64,000 nucleotides of DNA from Aliivibrio sp. 1S175 (GTDB lineage Bacteria > Pseudomonadota > Gammaproteobacteria > Enterobacterales > Vibrionaceae): contig NZ_MAJS01000079.1 in NCBI RefSeq assembly GCF_001690985.1, positions 558,001 to 622,000 on the forward strand, read 5' to 3'. A program made the translations under genes and the position numbers. The first letter of the stretch is position 1, and each line of letters begins with the position of its first letter. The notes under the pieces were generated by a model. It was given only the letters and a program-made list of their open reading frames with translations. It searched no databases and was not told where the DNA came from. Shown piece by piece: positions 16,910-26,704 of this stretch.

Positions 16910-16985
16910 ATTTATCATTTGATTGCTGTTGTTTTCATTTTGTGTAACTATTTGTTTTTTATAATAAATATTTATCATATTGTTT

Positions 16986-17009
16986 AATTTAGAGCTTAAG
17001 CTCTAAATT
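16986..17009. promoter_or_regulatory. Perfect 24-bp palindrome in the fadL-fadI divergent region
   Basis: The core is TTTAGAGCTTAAGCTCTAAA, extended by AAT/ATT to 24 bases with full dyad symmetry. It has no T run, so it is an operator-like site rather than a terminator. The cognate regulator is unknown. Confidence 0.6.
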
Positions 17010-17164
17010 GTATTCAGATAAGGTTAAATTGATGATTAATCATGGGTTTTGAGCGTAATTTTGGTTGGAATGTTAATGAGTAGTAAGCGGTATTTATTTT
17101 GTGATTAATGCCTGGTTGGTTGATGGGACTGATGAATAAGTAGTAAAAGAACATAAAATTGATC

Positions 17165-17361
17165 TATTTCAATAAATTAATTCTGAGACGCGTTATAGTT
17201 GATCTCGTTATCTGGTTGAGTAATCAACCCGTTGAGCAAGATAACATTTCCTTTTGAAGGCTGACTTTACTTTCTCCTTATCAGGTGAAACTGATTTTAC
17301 AATTGGCTATATCGTTAATTGTTTTTTATTCTGACCACATCGATTGATGTGGTTTTTTTTT
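17165..17361 (+). ncRNA. Candidate structured small RNA or leader between fadL and fadI
   Basis: Three hairpins and a terminator are packed in under 200 bases. GTTATCT (17207-17213) pairs with AGATAAC (17239-17245) and encloses GGTTGA-GTAA-TCAACC, a stem capped by a GNRA tetraloop. ATCAG-GTGAAA-CTGAT lies at 17280-17295. A strong terminator ends it at 17334-17361. A single-stranded pyrimidine run TTTCTCCTT (17271-17279) is complementary to the fadI ribosome site AAGGAG. There is no open reading frame of note and no gene upstream on this strand. The 5' end is uncertain and I do not recognise a known RNA family. Confidence 0.4.
17334..17361 (+). terminator. Orphan intrinsic terminator upstream of fadI
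   Basis: ACCACAT pairs with ATGTGGT around CGATTG, followed by nine T. No protein gene on the plus strand precedes it within the fadL-fadI gap, so it must end a noncoding transcript or act as an attenuator. Confidence 0.75.
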
Positions 17362-17535
17362 ATCAAAATAGTTTGCAGATTACATCCCCGCTTTTTCTAT
17401 TCAGCTTATGTTCATTCTCTATTTCATCACTTTTTCATTATTTTCATCGATAGATAATTATTTTTTAGTGATTAATAATTCTTTGCTCACATTTCTACTA
17501 TAACCCACTTTATATAATTAACAACTTAGTTACAA

Positions 17536-17552
17536 TTCAGGTCTGACCACTT
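17536..17552. promoter_or_regulatory. FadR-type operator upstream of fadI
   Basis: On the minus strand AAGTGGTCAGACCTGAA matches the FadR consensus at 14 of 17 positions. It ends 33 bp before the fadI ATG, where it would overlap the promoter or transcript start. Confidence 0.65.
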
Positions 17553-17585
17553 AAAGTACGATTTGGTATTACGCAAGGAGATGCG

Positions 17586-18914
17586 ATGTCAAACGCTAAA
17601 TTTTCAAAGGCCTATCAACCATTAACGACACGACAAGGTGATCGAATTGCGGTTGTTTCAGGTATTCGGACCCCATTTGCTAAACAATCAACCGCTTTTA
17701 TCTCTACGCCTGCGGTAGATTTAGGAAAGCTTGCGGTTAAGGCATTAATGGATAAAACGGACATTGATCCTAAGTTGATTGATCAAGTTGTCTTTGGGCA
17801 AGTAGTGCAAATGCCAGAAGCGCCAAACATTGCGCGTGAAATTGTCTTAGGTACAGGAATGAACATCGGTACGGATGCGTATAGTGTAACTCGTGCCTGT
17901 GCGACCAGTTTTCAAACAACGGCAAACGTGGTTGAAAGTATCATGGCGGGAAGCATTGATATCGGTATTGCTGGCGGGGCTGATTCATCTTCTGTTCTGC
18001 CTATTGGGGTATCAAAAAAAATGGCAGCAACTCTGCTTGCCCTCAGTAAAACAAAAACCATGAGTCAAAAGCTCTCTCTTCTTCGTACTTTATCGATGAA
18101 AGACATTGCGCCAGTTCCTCCTGCGGTAGCGGAATACTCGACAGGAATTTCAATGGGACAAACCGCAGAGCAAATGGCAAAAAGTCACGGCATTACGCGT
18201 GAAGAGCAAGATGCATTAGCGCACCGTTCGCATTCGTTAGCGGCTAAAGCATGGCAAGATGGATTGATACAAGATGAGGTCATGACCGCTTTCCCTGAGC
18301 CCTATAAAATGTGGCTAGATCAGGATAATAATATTCGTCATGATTCTGAACTGGCAAGCTATGCCAAGCTACGTCCTGCCTTTGATCGAAAATACGGCTC
18401 AGTGACTGCTGCCAACAGTACGCCATTAACCGATGGGGGTGCTGCAATATTATTGATGAGCGAAAAACGTGCGAAAGAATTAGGCTATGAGCCATTAGGT
18501 TATATTCGATCTTTTGCTTTTAGTGCAATAGATGTTCATAACGATATGTTAATGGGGCCATCTTATGCTACGCCAATGGCGCTCGATAAAGCGGGGATTT
18601 CCTTATCAGACCTTACTCTTATTGATATGCATGAAGCGTTTGCAGCACAAACCTTATCGAACGTAAAAATGTTTGCATCGAATAAATTTGCGAAAGAATG
18701 TTTAGGACGTGATAAAGCCATTGGTGAGATTGATATGGATAAATTCAACGTCCTTGGTGGATCTATTGCTTATGGTCATCCTTTTGCCGCGACGGGAGCA
18801 AGAATGATCATTCAAACATTACGAGAGCTAAAACGTCGTGGTGGTGGATTTGGGCTAAATACAGCGTGTGCCGCTGGTGGTCTAGGTGCGGCAATGGTAT
18901 TGGAGGTTGAATAA
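17586..18914 (+). CDS. fadI: 3-ketoacyl-CoA thiolase FadI
   Basis: The 442-residue thiolase cleaves 3-ketoacyl-CoA with CoA and is the beta subunit of the FadIJ complex. The acyl-accepting cysteine is Cys105 in [10 protein letters not shown]. The distal motifs [10 protein letters not shown] and the second catalytic cysteine in [10 protein letters not shown] are present. AAGGAG precedes the ATG. The stop shares one base with the fadJ start (TAATG) and GGAGG lies in the last codons, so fadIJ is a coupled operon. The FadI form, with its long N-terminus, is separable from FadA. Confidence 0.95.
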   Translation: MSNAKFSKAYQPLTTRQGDRIAVVSGIRTPFAKQSTAFISTPAVDLGKLAVKALMDKTDIDPKLIDQVVFGQVVQMPEAPNIAREIVLGTGMNIGTDAYSVTRACATSFQTTANVVESIMAGSIDIGIAGGADSSSVLPIGVSKKMAATLLALSKTKTMSQKLSLLRTLSMKDIAPVPPAVAEYSTGISMGQTAEQMAKSHGITREEQDALAHRSHSLAAKAWQDGLIQDEVMTAFPEPYKMWLDQDNNIRHDSELASYAKLRPAFDRKYGSVTAANSTPLTDGGAAILLMSEKRAKELGYEPLGYIRSFAFSAIDVHNDMLMGPSYATPMALDKAGISLSDLTLIDMHEAFAAQTLSNVKMFASNKFAKECLGRDKAIGEIDMDKFNVLGGSIAYGHPFAATGARMIIQTLRELKRRGGGFGLNTACAAGGLGAAMVLEVE

Positions 18915-21013
18915 TGATCGTAGAAAAAGAAAATAACTCGATTGAGCTTGTTGAAAATACCAGTGCATTTGTCTGGCATAAAAATGATGATGGCATTGCC
19001 TGGCTGACGATTAATGTTCTCGATGAAAAAATGAATACGTTAAAAGCAGAGTTCGCAGAGCAAGTATCTCAAGTATTAGATGAAATTGAAGCGCAGAAAA
19101 AAGAGATCAAAGGCTTGGTTATTCAATCTGGTAAGCCTGATAATTTTATTGCCGGTGCAGATATCAGCATGATAGCCAATTGCCAAAGTTCAGCAGAGGC
19201 TCAAGCATTGGCTGAAAAAGGCCAGCAATTGTTTCAACGAATTGAAGATCTACCATTTGCCACGGTTGCCGCTATTCATGGTCCTTGCCTAGGTGGTGGA
19301 TTGGAGTTGGCGTTAGCGTGTGATTATCGTATCTGTAGTGATGACAATAAAACCAAATTAGGTTTACCTGAAGTACAGTTAGGTTTACTTCCAGGATCTG
19401 GTGGAACACAACGACTGCCTCGATTAATCGGTTTGCTTGCAAGCTTAGATATTATTTTGACTGGCAAGCAATTAAGGCCTAAAAAAGCCCTAAAGCTAGG
19501 CGTTGTTAATGCATCAGTACCACAAACTATTTTATCTCGAACTGCCGCGGAGTTTGCGCTAAAGAAAAAATCAAAAACAAAATTAGCCGCGAAAGAATGG
19601 GCAGTATCAAGAAACCCCATTGGTCGTAATGTGATTTTTTCTCAGGCTGCAAAACAAGCCCAGAAAAAAGCGCGTGGTAACTATCCGGCCATTGCAGCGA
19701 TTTTAGATAGCATTGAACATGGATTAGAAAAAGGCATTAAAAAAGGATTACAGCGAGAAGCCGAGCAGTTCGGCAAACTTGCCATGACACCAGAATCCGC
19801 CGCATTACGATCGCTATTTTTTGCTATGACAGAGATGAAGAAAGAAAAAGGCAGTGATGCTGAACCTAAGATTATTCATCGAGTCGGTGTACTAGGTGGT
19901 GGATTAATGGGGGGCGGTATTGCTCATGTCTCTATTGCTAAGGCTAAAAAGAACGTCACGATAAAAGACATCAGTAACGATGGGCTACTAAACGCTTACC
20001 AATATCATTATCAGCGTCTAGATAAATTAAGAAAACGTCGAATAATCAGTAAAGCTAAATTACAGCAACAAATGCTGCAATTAACGGGCGTGACGGATTT
20101 TAATGGGTTTAAAAAATTAGATGTTGTGATTGAGGCTGTTTTTGAAGATCTCACTTTAAAACAAGAGATGGTGAAAGCAGTACAAGAACAAGGAAAAGAA
20201 GACGTTATTTTTGCTACGAATACCTCTTCACTGCCAATAGGTCAAATAGCCGAAGGGGCTCAAAAGCCTGAAAACATTATTGGTCTGCACTATTTTAGCC
20301 CGGTAGAAAAAATGCCGTTGGTCGAAGTGATCCCTCATGAAACCACCAGTGATGAAACGATTTCTACCGTGGTTTCTTTAGCTAAGCAACAAGGTAAAAC
20401 GCCTATTGTTGTTAAAGATTGCGCTGGTTTTTATGTTAATCGAATTTTAGCGCCATATATGAATGAAGCCGCTCGACTATTGTTAGCAGGTGAACCCATC
20501 GAAGTGATTGATGAAGCGTTATTAGATTTTGGTTTCCCTGTTGGTCCTATTTCCTTATTGGACGAAGTTGGGGTCGATATTGGTGCTAAGATCATGCCGA
20601 TATTAGAAGCTGAATTAGGCGATAGATTTCGTAGCCCTGATGTATTTAAAACCTTAATAGACGATAAACGATTAGGTAAGAAAACTAAGCGTGGTTTCTA
20701 TGTCTATAAAGGGAAGAAAAAAGAGCCCGATCAAGAAGTCTATTCGTTACTAAACATTAAACCTCAATCGCAACTAACTAAAGATGAAATTGCGATGCGT
20801 TGTGTATTGCCAATGTTAGCGGAAGCAAAGCGATGTTTAGATGAGGGCATTATTCGCTCTAAAAGGGATGGAAATATTGGTGCAATTTTCGGTATCGGTT
20901 TTCCTCCTTTCTTAGGAGGGCCATTTGCTTACATGGAAATGTTAGGTGAAGAAAAATTAGCGACGTTAATGCGGAAATATGCTGATAAATACGGAGATCG
21001 TTTTTCATTGTAA
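18914..21013 (+). CDS. fadJ: Fatty acid oxidation complex alpha subunit FadJ
   Basis: The 699-residue multifunctional enzyme has an N-terminal enoyl-CoA hydratase/isomerase domain (oxyanion-hole segments [10 protein letters not shown] and [16 protein letters not shown]). This is followed by 3-hydroxyacyl-CoA dehydrogenase domains with Rossmann motif [15 protein letters not shown] near residue 330 and the catalytic region [19 protein letters not shown]. It carries out hydration and dehydrogenation before FadI thiolysis. It is translationally coupled to fadI. Length and order fit FadJ rather than FadB (no fadA follows). Confidence 0.95.
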   Translation: MIVEKENNSIELVENTSAFVWHKNDDGIAWLTINVLDEKMNTLKAEFAEQVSQVLDEIEAQKKEIKGLVIQSGKPDNFIAGADISMIANCQSSAEAQALAEKGQQLFQRIEDLPFATVAAIHGPCLGGGLELALACDYRICSDDNKTKLGLPEVQLGLLPGSGGTQRLPRLIGLLASLDIILTGKQLRPKKALKLGVVNASVPQTILSRTAAEFALKKKSKTKLAAKEWAVSRNPIGRNVIFSQAAKQAQKKARGNYPAIAAILDSIEHGLEKGIKKGLQREAEQFGKLAMTPESAALRSLFFAMTEMKKEKGSDAEPKIIHRVGVLGGGLMGGGIAHVSIAKAKKNVTIKDISNDGLLNAYQYHYQRLDKLRKRRIISKAKLQQQMLQLTGVTDFNGFKKLDVVIEAVFEDLTLKQEMVKAVQEQGKEDVIFATNTSSLPIGQIAEGAQKPENIIGLHYFSPVEKMPLVEVIPHETTSDETISTVVSLAKQQGKTPIVVKDCAGFYVNRILAPYMNEAARLLLAGEPIEVIDEALLDFGFPVGPISLLDEVGVDIGAKIMPILEAELGDRFRSPDVFKTLIDDKRLGKKTKRGFYVYKGKKKEPDQEVYSLLNIKPQSQLTKDEIAMRCVLPMLAEAKRCLDEGIIRSKRDGNIGAIFGIGFPPFLGGPFAYMEMLGEEKLATLMRKYADKYGDRFSL

Positions 21014-21042
21014 AAAGTGGCTTGATTTTTAATGAGTGACAT

Positions 21043-21082
21043 AAAAAAGCCATCATAATTTAAGGATTATGATGGCTTTTAA
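21043..21082. terminator. Bidirectional terminator between fadJ and the insulinase gene
   Basis: AAAAGCCATCATAAT (21045-21059) pairs perfectly with ATTATGATGGCTTTT (21066-21080) around a 6-base loop. It serves the convergent genes. Confidence 0.9.
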
Positions 21083-21125
21083 GTTTTTATAACATCGACT
21101 TAATGACACGGGTATAAATAAAATG

Positions 21126-23903
21126 TTATCCGAGATTCACATCTTTTGCTCTAAGTTGAAATTCATCAATAGAGTCAATGTCTAACCCGACATCAAGGCG
21201 ATCATATTGTTGGTGCTCAGTTCCTTGGCAATGCATGATTAATCGATTTGCGGTTCTAGGTTTCAATATTCCCACCACAAAACGTAGCATTTGAGTACGA
21301 GTTAAACCTTTAAGATCTTCGGTTACTCGTTCTTTATGATCAAAATTAAGATCTTTATTACCGATACAGGCCCAAAAACGCTGTGCTCGGCCACGTAAAT
21401 TGGTGTCTGGATCTGATATTTGATCAATTAAGCCTTGTTTACTGCTCTGCCATTGGGCTTCATTTAACTCTAATAGCACCATATAAAAAGCATTTAAAAA
21501 TTCATCAATTGAATCTAATAAAATAGCAGGAGGTGCCATTGGAGATTGTACGTATAAGATTAATCCGGGATGTTTATTTAGTGGGAGGTTTCCTGTTCCC
21601 ACCATATAACCAAGTTGTTGCTTTGTTCGTATTTCGTGAAAGAAAGACGCCGACATTAAATGGTTTGCTAAGGTATACAAAGCAAAACTCTGAGGGTCTT
21701 CTTTTGGTGATTGGTAATAAACCAGTAAGGCTGAATCTGAGTGGTCACAAAACAACTCTCGTTGGAATGTACCTGAATTACCTAACATAATGAGAGGGCG
21801 GAAAGATTCCTCATACGTTTGATTTTGCATGCGTAATGCATTTTTCAGAGAATCTCCTAAATCAATCGCTTGCTCTTTTGACCAATCACCATAAACAAAC
21901 ATCTCAACATGTAATTCAGCAAACATTGATTGAACAAAGCTAGGCAGTTCGTCTACCTCAATACTTTCTAATGCTTCAAGAAGGACAGGATAAGGGGGGT
22001 TATTTGGCTGTAAAATTCCTGATAAGGCATTAAATAGCTGCGATATTGGACGTTCTTTTGAAGCGTTATTCCAATGTCTAATTAGTTGATTTTTAATGAA
22101 CTCAAATCGCTCAGTCTTGAATTCTCGAGTCATAAAGCGAGTTAAAATGACATCAAGTAACAATGGTTGTTTTTGACTGAATCCCGATAGCGTTAATGTT
22201 ACACCACCTTGATGACAATAAAGGTTATACCCCATTCCTGCAATTTCTGCTTGGTAGGTTTGTTCACTTAACGCATCCATAAGCATTTCCACACATAGAC
22301 GCGTCTTTACTATTTTTCTAGGGTCAGATATCGAATGTGGGCTATCGATAGCAATGTAAACCATTCCTTTAGGTACGTGAAATTCTTCTTCCTGCTTATG
22401 CCACAAGCGAAATCCAGGTAAGTCTTCAACTAAGATTGGAAATTCGGTAACCCCTTCTAGTTCTTGAGGTTCGAGATCGTAACAAATGTATGGGTTTTTT
22501 TCTGGTAACTGTAATTCAGGGTGTAACTCTTTCGTATTCCAAGCCGTGATTTGTGTAGGGCTAAGAGGCTGAACAGAATAAGGGGTTTGATACCACTTAT
22601 CTTCACGATCATACTCTAAGTCTTGCGCGACTAAAGTGACTCGCATTTGCTCTGGAGTGAATAAATCTAATAAATCATGAATTTGTTGTTCATGATAACC
22701 GTCCATCATGTAATCAGCGTACATGACATCTTCAGCATTGAAGCGTTGTAAATTCATTACTAAATGGCTAACTAAATCTAAAGGTTTACTTTTTTCTTGG
22801 AAGCGAAAAGCAGATTCTAAAACGGCTTTTTTCTCACTGTAGCGCCATTCATCAAGCCCTTGTTGCTTAATTAATTCAATATATTGGAAAGTGAGAGTGA
22901 TAATTTCATCGGTCTTATCTATCCCTTTTTCCGTTAAATTATATGAAAGTGTGAACTCTCTGAAATTACTGCCACTGACACCGCCCCCAGCGGTTAATGA
23001 ATTAATATAACCTAACTTTTTTAGGTATAGCATTAGGCTGCCATCACCTTCATAACCCAATAGATGACCAAGATAATTTAAAGGTTTAGTTTTATAGAGA
23101 CGGTCTTGATTTGGTAAGTGAAAAGCTAAGCTCAGCTTACGTACTTCTTTTAATGGCTCAACATTTATCCAGCAGCCTTGTTCTTTATCGGTGACATAAG
23201 GTACATCAACGACTTTATGACCAAGGTTTTGATTTGGAATAGAACCAAAAGATTGAGTTGCAAGCAGTTCTAACTCACAAAGAGGGCGATTACCAAGAAC
23301 AACAGCCGTCATTAAATCGGCTGAATAATGTTGTTGATAAAACGCGAGCATCTCATCTCGGATAGAAGAATGTTCTGTATCTGCAAGTGTATCAAGGCTG
23401 CCAACCGAAAATTTTGAAAAAGGATGGGCTTGATTGACGGTTTCTTTATGAACTTGATAAATTCGACGAACATCGTCTTTCAGTTTTAATTTATATTCTG
23501 AATCTACCGCTTTTCTTTCTTTATCTACGGCTTCTTCATTAAATAGAGAAGCGTAAAAAAACTGCCCAAATCGGTCTAAACCTTCCTCAAAAGCATGGTG
23601 AGAAATTTCAAAAAAGAAAGTGGTATTTTCGGTTCCAGTCCATGCGTTATTTGAACCGCCTTGTTGATTAATAAAAGAGTGAAATTCACCGACTTTTGGG
23701 TATTTTTCAGTACCAAGAAACAACATGTGTTCTAAGAAATGAGCAAGTCCTGGTCGATGTTCAGGATCATCAAAATGACCAACATTTACCGAAAGAGCAG
23801 CAGAAGAGCGAGGCGCTGCATCATCTTGAATAAGTAATATTGGCAGCTTGTTATCGAGTTCAATGAATCGATATTTTTTTTTATCATTTGGGCTGATATG
23901 CAC
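21126..23903 (-). CDS. Insulinase-family (M16) zinc peptidase, protease III-like
   Basis: The 925-residue M16 metallopeptidase has inverted zinc motif HFLEH in GLAHFLEHMLFLGTEKYP and downstream glutamate in the E-x-x-FRF region. It lacks a signal peptide, unlike E. coli PtrA, so the Vibrio form is probably cytosolic. I start at the GTG at 23903: AGGAG sits 7 bases upstream and the product begins VHISPND, as in related vibrio proteins. The frame opens 32 codons earlier at 23999, but that stretch has no ribosome site and no family similarity. The likely role is degradation of peptides of about 20-60 residues. Confidence 0.88.
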   Translation of the reverse strand: MHISPNDKKKYRFIELDNKLPILLIQDDAAPRSSAALSVNVGHFDDPEHRPGLAHFLEHMLFLGTEKYPKVGEFHSFINQQGGSNNAWTGTENTTFFFEISHHAFEEGLDRFGQFFYASLFNEEAVDKERKAVDSEYKLKLKDDVRRIYQVHKETVNQAHPFSKFSVGSLDTLADTEHSSIRDEMLAFYQQHYSADLMTAVVLGNRPLCELELLATQSFGSIPNQNLGHKVVDVPYVTDKEQGCWINVEPLKEVRKLSLAFHLPNQDRLYKTKPLNYLGHLLGYEGDGSLMLYLKKLGYINSLTAGGGVSGSNFREFTLSYNLTEKGIDKTDEIITLTFQYIELIKQQGLDEWRYSEKKAVLESAFRFQEKSKPLDLVSHLVMNLQRFNAEDVMYADYMMDGYHEQQIHDLLDLFTPEQMRVTLVAQDLEYDREDKWYQTPYSVQPLSPTQITAWNTKELHPELQLPEKNPYICYDLEPQELEGVTEFPILVEDLPGFRLWHKQEEEFHVPKGMVYIAIDSPHSISDPRKIVKTRLCVEMLMDALSEQTYQAEIAGMGYNLYCHQGGVTLTLSGFSQKQPLLLDVILTRFMTREFKTERFEFIKNQLIRHWNNASKERPISQLFNALSGILQPNNPPYPVLLEALESIEVDELPSFVQSMFAELHVEMFVYGDWSKEQAIDLGDSLKNALRMQNQTYEESFRPLIMLGNSGTFQRELFCDHSDSALLVYYQSPKEDPQSFALYTLANHLMSASFFHEIRTKQQLGYMVGTGNLPLNKHPGLILYVQSPMAPPAILLDSIDEFLNAFYMVLLELNEAQWQSSKQGLIDQISDPDTNLRGRAQRFWACIGNKDLNFDHKERVTEDLKGLTRTQMLRFVVGILKPRTANRLIMHCQGTEHQQYDRLDVGLDIDSIDEFQLRAKDVNLG

Positions 23904-24070
23904 AGGGTGCTCCTGTTTGAAGGCATAGAGGGGTGGTGTTTTCACCCTTATTTTTATATTTATTTTTTTAATTATGGCGCTGAACCCACAGAGTAGCAAA
24001 CTCTCTCTTTCCTCTTTTTGGTTTTGCTTGCTACTATTGTGAGGTTAGTAATGATTTTGAGAATGAATAA

Positions 24071-24541
24071 ATGAAAGTATTCATAATGCGTCACGGTGAA
24101 GCAGAAGCGTATGCCGCTTCTGATGAAGAACGTAATTTAACCCCACATGGTGAGAGTCAATCAGCAAAAATTGCTCAATGGTTGATGGCGGCGCATGGTG
24201 TTACGTTTGATTATGTTTTGGTGAGTCCCTATATTCGAGCTCAACAAACGTGGAATACAATCAAACCGATTTTGAATGTAGCAGATGCTAAGGTTGAGAT
24301 TTCTGATGAAATAACCCCTTATGGTGATTCGGATGACGTTATCGAATATGTAAAGGCATTAGGCAGCGTAAAAGAGGTTGAGAATATTCTCATTGTTTCA
24401 CACCTTCCGTTGGTTGGGTATTTAACGGCTGATTTTGTTCCGGGTATTATGCCTCCGATGTTTCCTACTTCAGCTATTTCTTGTGTTGAATTCTCTCATA
24501 CTACAGGGAAAAGTAACTTTTTGTGGTTGCAGCAACCATAG
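24071..24541 (+). CDS. sixA: Phosphohistidine phosphatase SixA
   Basis: The 156-residue histidine-phosphatase protein has RHG signature MRHGEAE (residues 6-12), LTPHGESQ, the second catalytic histidine in ILIVSHLPLVG and little else, which is the SixA minimal form. SixA removes phosphate from phosphohistidine carriers such as ArcB HPt or NPr. It lies between the insulinase gene and smrB, matching the fadJ-sixA-smrB order of enterobacteria. Confidence 0.92.
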   Translation: MKVFIMRHGEAEAYAASDEERNLTPHGESQSAKIAQWLMAAHGVTFDYVLVSPYIRAQQTWNTIKPILNVADAKVEISDEITPYGDSDDVIEYVKALGSVKEVENILIVSHLPLVGYLTADFVPGIMPPMFPTSAISCVEFSHTTGKSNFLWLQQP

Positions 24542-24570
24542 GTAAAGCGATTGGAAAAGTAATACTCAAT

Positions 24571-24614
24571 AAAAAAGATCCCCAAGTTTTGTGTACTTGT
24601 CGGGATCTTTTTTG
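24571..24614. terminator. Bidirectional terminator between sixA and smrB
   Basis: AAAAAAGATCCC pairs with GGGATCTTTTTT. An inner AAGT/ACTT stem surrounds the loop. Confidence 0.85.
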
Positions 24615-24617
24615 TTT

Positions 24618-25151
24618 TTATCGATCGGGGATAGAAAGTAGAACTAAAATGGCTCCAGCACCACCAAACTCTAAAGGCGCTTGATGAAAAGCCATCACAT
24701 CTGGGTGTTGAGCTAACCAAAGAGGCACTTTCTTTTTAAGAATATGCTTTCCGATGCCATGCATTATACTGGCACAAGAGACGTTCTCTTTTAGGCAATA
24801 GGCGATCATGGAACCTAATTCTCGCTTTGCCTCATCTTGCTTCATACCATGCATATCTAAAAAGACATCAGGCACATATACACCACGTCTGAGACGTTTT
24901 ACTTCATATTTTGATACGCCATCACGGGCATAACGAACAGGGCCTTCTTCATCTAAAAGAGGGACAAATTCGTCAGAAAAGAAAAACTCTTCATTTTTCC
25001 CTTCTTTTAATGATTTTCTTTGCTTTTGTTGTTCGCTAAAGTTCTTACTCGGTTGATGGATTATGGTATCCTGTTGCAACTTTTTAGAGCCTTGTACTGC
25101 TTCACGGAACAGCGAAAGTTCGTCATCTGATAGGTGGTCGTTTTTGCTCAT
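24618..25151 (-). CDS. smrB: Ribosome rescue nuclease SmrB
   Basis: The 177-residue protein has an N-terminal charged helix region and a C-terminal Smr domain with FLDMHGMKQDEAKREL and the IMHGIGKHILKKKVPLWL segment that carries the HGxG nuclease motif. SmrB cleaves mRNA at collided ribosomes. It is divergent from prmB with only 52 bp between starts, as in enterobacteria. Confidence 0.92.
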   Translation of the reverse strand: MSKNDHLSDDELSLFREAVQGSKKLQQDTIIHQPSKNFSEQQKQRKSLKEGKNEEFFFSDEFVPLLDEEGPVRYARDGVSKYEVKRLRRGVYVPDVFLDMHGMKQDEAKRELGSMIAYCLKENVSCASIMHGIGKHILKKKVPLWLAQHPDVMAFHQAPLEFGGAGAILVLLSIPDR

Positions 25152-25203
25152 TTTTAAATTCCAATAATTAACAGCAGTATTATAACTTGTTTTGGGGGCA
25201 ATT

Positions 25204-26136
25204 TTGGATAAGATTTTTGTAGAAGAGGCCGTTTCTGAGCTTCATACGTTACAGGATATGTTGCGTTGGACGGTAAGTCGTTTTAATGCTGCGGGCCTTT
25301 TTTATGGTCACGGTACTGATAATGCATGGGATGAGGCTGTTCAATTAGTTCTTCCTACTCTTTATTTACCGATTGATGTTCCTGCACACGTACGTGAATC
25401 ACGTTTAACATCAACAGAACGTTTACGTATTGTTGAGCGTGTGGTTCGTCGTATTAACGAACGTATACCAACCGCTTATTTAACAAATAAAGCATGGTTT
25501 TGTGGTCTTGAATTCTTTGTTGATGAACGCGTACTTGTCCCTCGTTCACCAATTGCGGAATTGATTGAAACACAGTTCGAACCGTGGTTAAAAGAAGAAC
25601 CAACTCGCATTATGGATCTTTGTACGGGCAGTGGTTGTATCGCTATCGCGTGTGCACATGCATTCCCAAATGCAGAAGTTGATGCGATTGATATCTCGAC
25701 TGACGCGTTGATGGTTGCAGAGCAGAATGTTCAAGATCACGGCATGGAGCAACAAGTGTTCCCTATGCGTTCAGATCTTTTACGTGATATTCCTAAAGAT
25801 CAGTACAATTTCATTGTGTCTAACCCACCGTATGTGGATGAAGAAGACATGAACAGTTTACCAGAAGAGTTTGAGCACGAACCTGCATTAGGTTTAGCTG
25901 CTGGATCTGATGGCTTGAAATTGGTTCGTCGTATTCTTGCAAATGCGCCTGATTACTTAACAGATGAAGGCTTCTTGATCTGTGAAGTTGGGAACTCTAT
26001 GGTTCATATGATGGAACAATACCCAGAAATTCCATTTACTTGGATTGAGTTTGCTGAAGGTGGACATGGTGTATTCATGTTAACTAAACAACAGCTTCTT
26101 GATTGTGCTGAAGAGTTTTCTCTTTACCGAGATTAA
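25204..26136 (+). CDS. prmB: Ribosomal protein L3 glutamine methyltransferase PrmB
   Basis: The 310-residue SAM-dependent enzyme methylates the L3 glutamine side chain. It has SAM motif [19 protein letters not shown] and catalytic NPPY in [14 protein letters not shown]. The start is the TTG at 25204, giving [13 protein letters not shown] as in E. coli, with GGGGG just upstream. An in-frame TTG at 25192 would add 4 residues and is less likely. The N-terminal helical domain and C-terminal Rossmann domain are both complete. Confidence 0.93.
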   Translation: MDKIFVEEAVSELHTLQDMLRWTVSRFNAAGLFYGHGTDNAWDEAVQLVLPTLYLPIDVPAHVRESRLTSTERLRIVERVVRRINERIPTAYLTNKAWFCGLEFFVDERVLVPRSPIAELIETQFEPWLKEEPTRIMDLCTGSGCIAIACAHAFPNAEVDAIDISTDALMVAEQNVQDHGMEQQVFPMRSDLLRDIPKDQYNFIVSNPPYVDEEDMNSLPEEFEHEPALGLAAGSDGLKLVRRILANAPDYLTDEGFLICEVGNSMVHMMEQYPEIPFTWIEFAEGGHGVFMLTKQQLLDCAEEFSLYRD

Positions 26137-26163
26137 TGATTAAGCGTTATCGAATAATAATGA

Positions 26164-26189
26164 GCCTGATAGTGATATCGGGCTTTTTT
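26164..26189 (+). terminator. Intrinsic terminator of prmB
   Basis: GCCTGATA pairs with TATCGGGC (one T-G) around GTGA, followed by six T. Confidence 0.85.
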
Positions 26190-26200
26190 GTGCCTATATC

Positions 26201-26314
26201 TTAATATTCTTTTGTTTGTGACATGGCAAAATCTAATCTTTCACGCAACTTAGCTTGCTTTTTTTCACTGCTGTCTTGATTAAACATTCTTTTTATTAAA
26301 TGAAATAATTTCAC
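26201..26314 (-). CDS. Small basic protein (37 aa) behind a sigma-54 promoter
   Basis: This GTG-started 37-codon gene is preceded by AAGGGAG with 7-base spacing, a strong ribosome site. The product begins MKLFHLIKRMFNQDSSEKKQ and ends SQTKEY. It is a short amphipathic, lysine/arginine-rich helix without cysteines or a clear membrane segment. I recognise no family. Its support comes from the coincidence of good codon structure, ribosome site and a consensus sigma-54 promoter 22 bp further upstream. No strong minus-strand terminator is visible. It lies in the 568-bp gap between prmB and aroC. Confidence 0.6.
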   Translation of the reverse strand: MKLFHLIKRMFNQDSSEKKQAKLRERLDFAMSQTKEY

Positions 26315-26344
26315 AAAATGGCTCCCTTTTTATTTGCTATAAAC

Positions 26345-26364
26345 AAAGCAGGATTAGTGCCAAC
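26345..26364 (-). promoter_or_regulatory. Sigma-54 promoter of the small 37-aa gene
   Basis: On the minus strand TTGGCACTAATCCTGCTTT gives the invariant GG and GC exactly 12 bases apart, and 13 of the strongest consensus positions of YTGGCACG-N4-TTGCW match. The expected transcript start is near 26336, leaving an untranslated leader of about 22 bases that holds the ribosome site. An activator site should lie within 26365-26560; ATCGTGAGCGAT at 26397-26408 is a small palindrome there. Confidence 0.7.
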
Positions 26365-26704
26365 TTAACTGAGCCTTCCCCTTACTGATAGATTTATCGT
26401 GAGCGATACTAAATAAGTGGGAATATAATGATTTAAATTTTCCCCCTCAATATTTTTTAATCGGTCTCATTATTCGATTTATTGTTTTTAGTGTAATCCT
26501 TCACATTATTTATATTGTAAAGGTCACATATTGCCGCTTTTTATTATATGGAAGAAAAAGAGGTTAGCTGTAATCGAGAAAGAGTACAGATAAACACAGA
26601 CTAGGGGTTTACTCTTAAAGCGATTCAAGACAATATGGATTTATTAAGAATTGATTATTAGTCTTGTTGTATATGACTAATCAACAACATTTACAGAGGA
26701 AGTA
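26365..26704. other. Upstream regions of the small gene and aroC
   Basis: About 340 AT-rich bases without another gene. aroC has AGAGGAAG before its ATG. No clear promoter pair or terminator was identified beyond the sigma-54 site. Confidence 0.4.

Noticed and set aside
21126-23999. Upstream start at 23999 for the insulinase-family gene
   Set aside because: The first 32 codons have no ribosome site or family similarity, while GTG 23903 has AGGAG at proper spacing.
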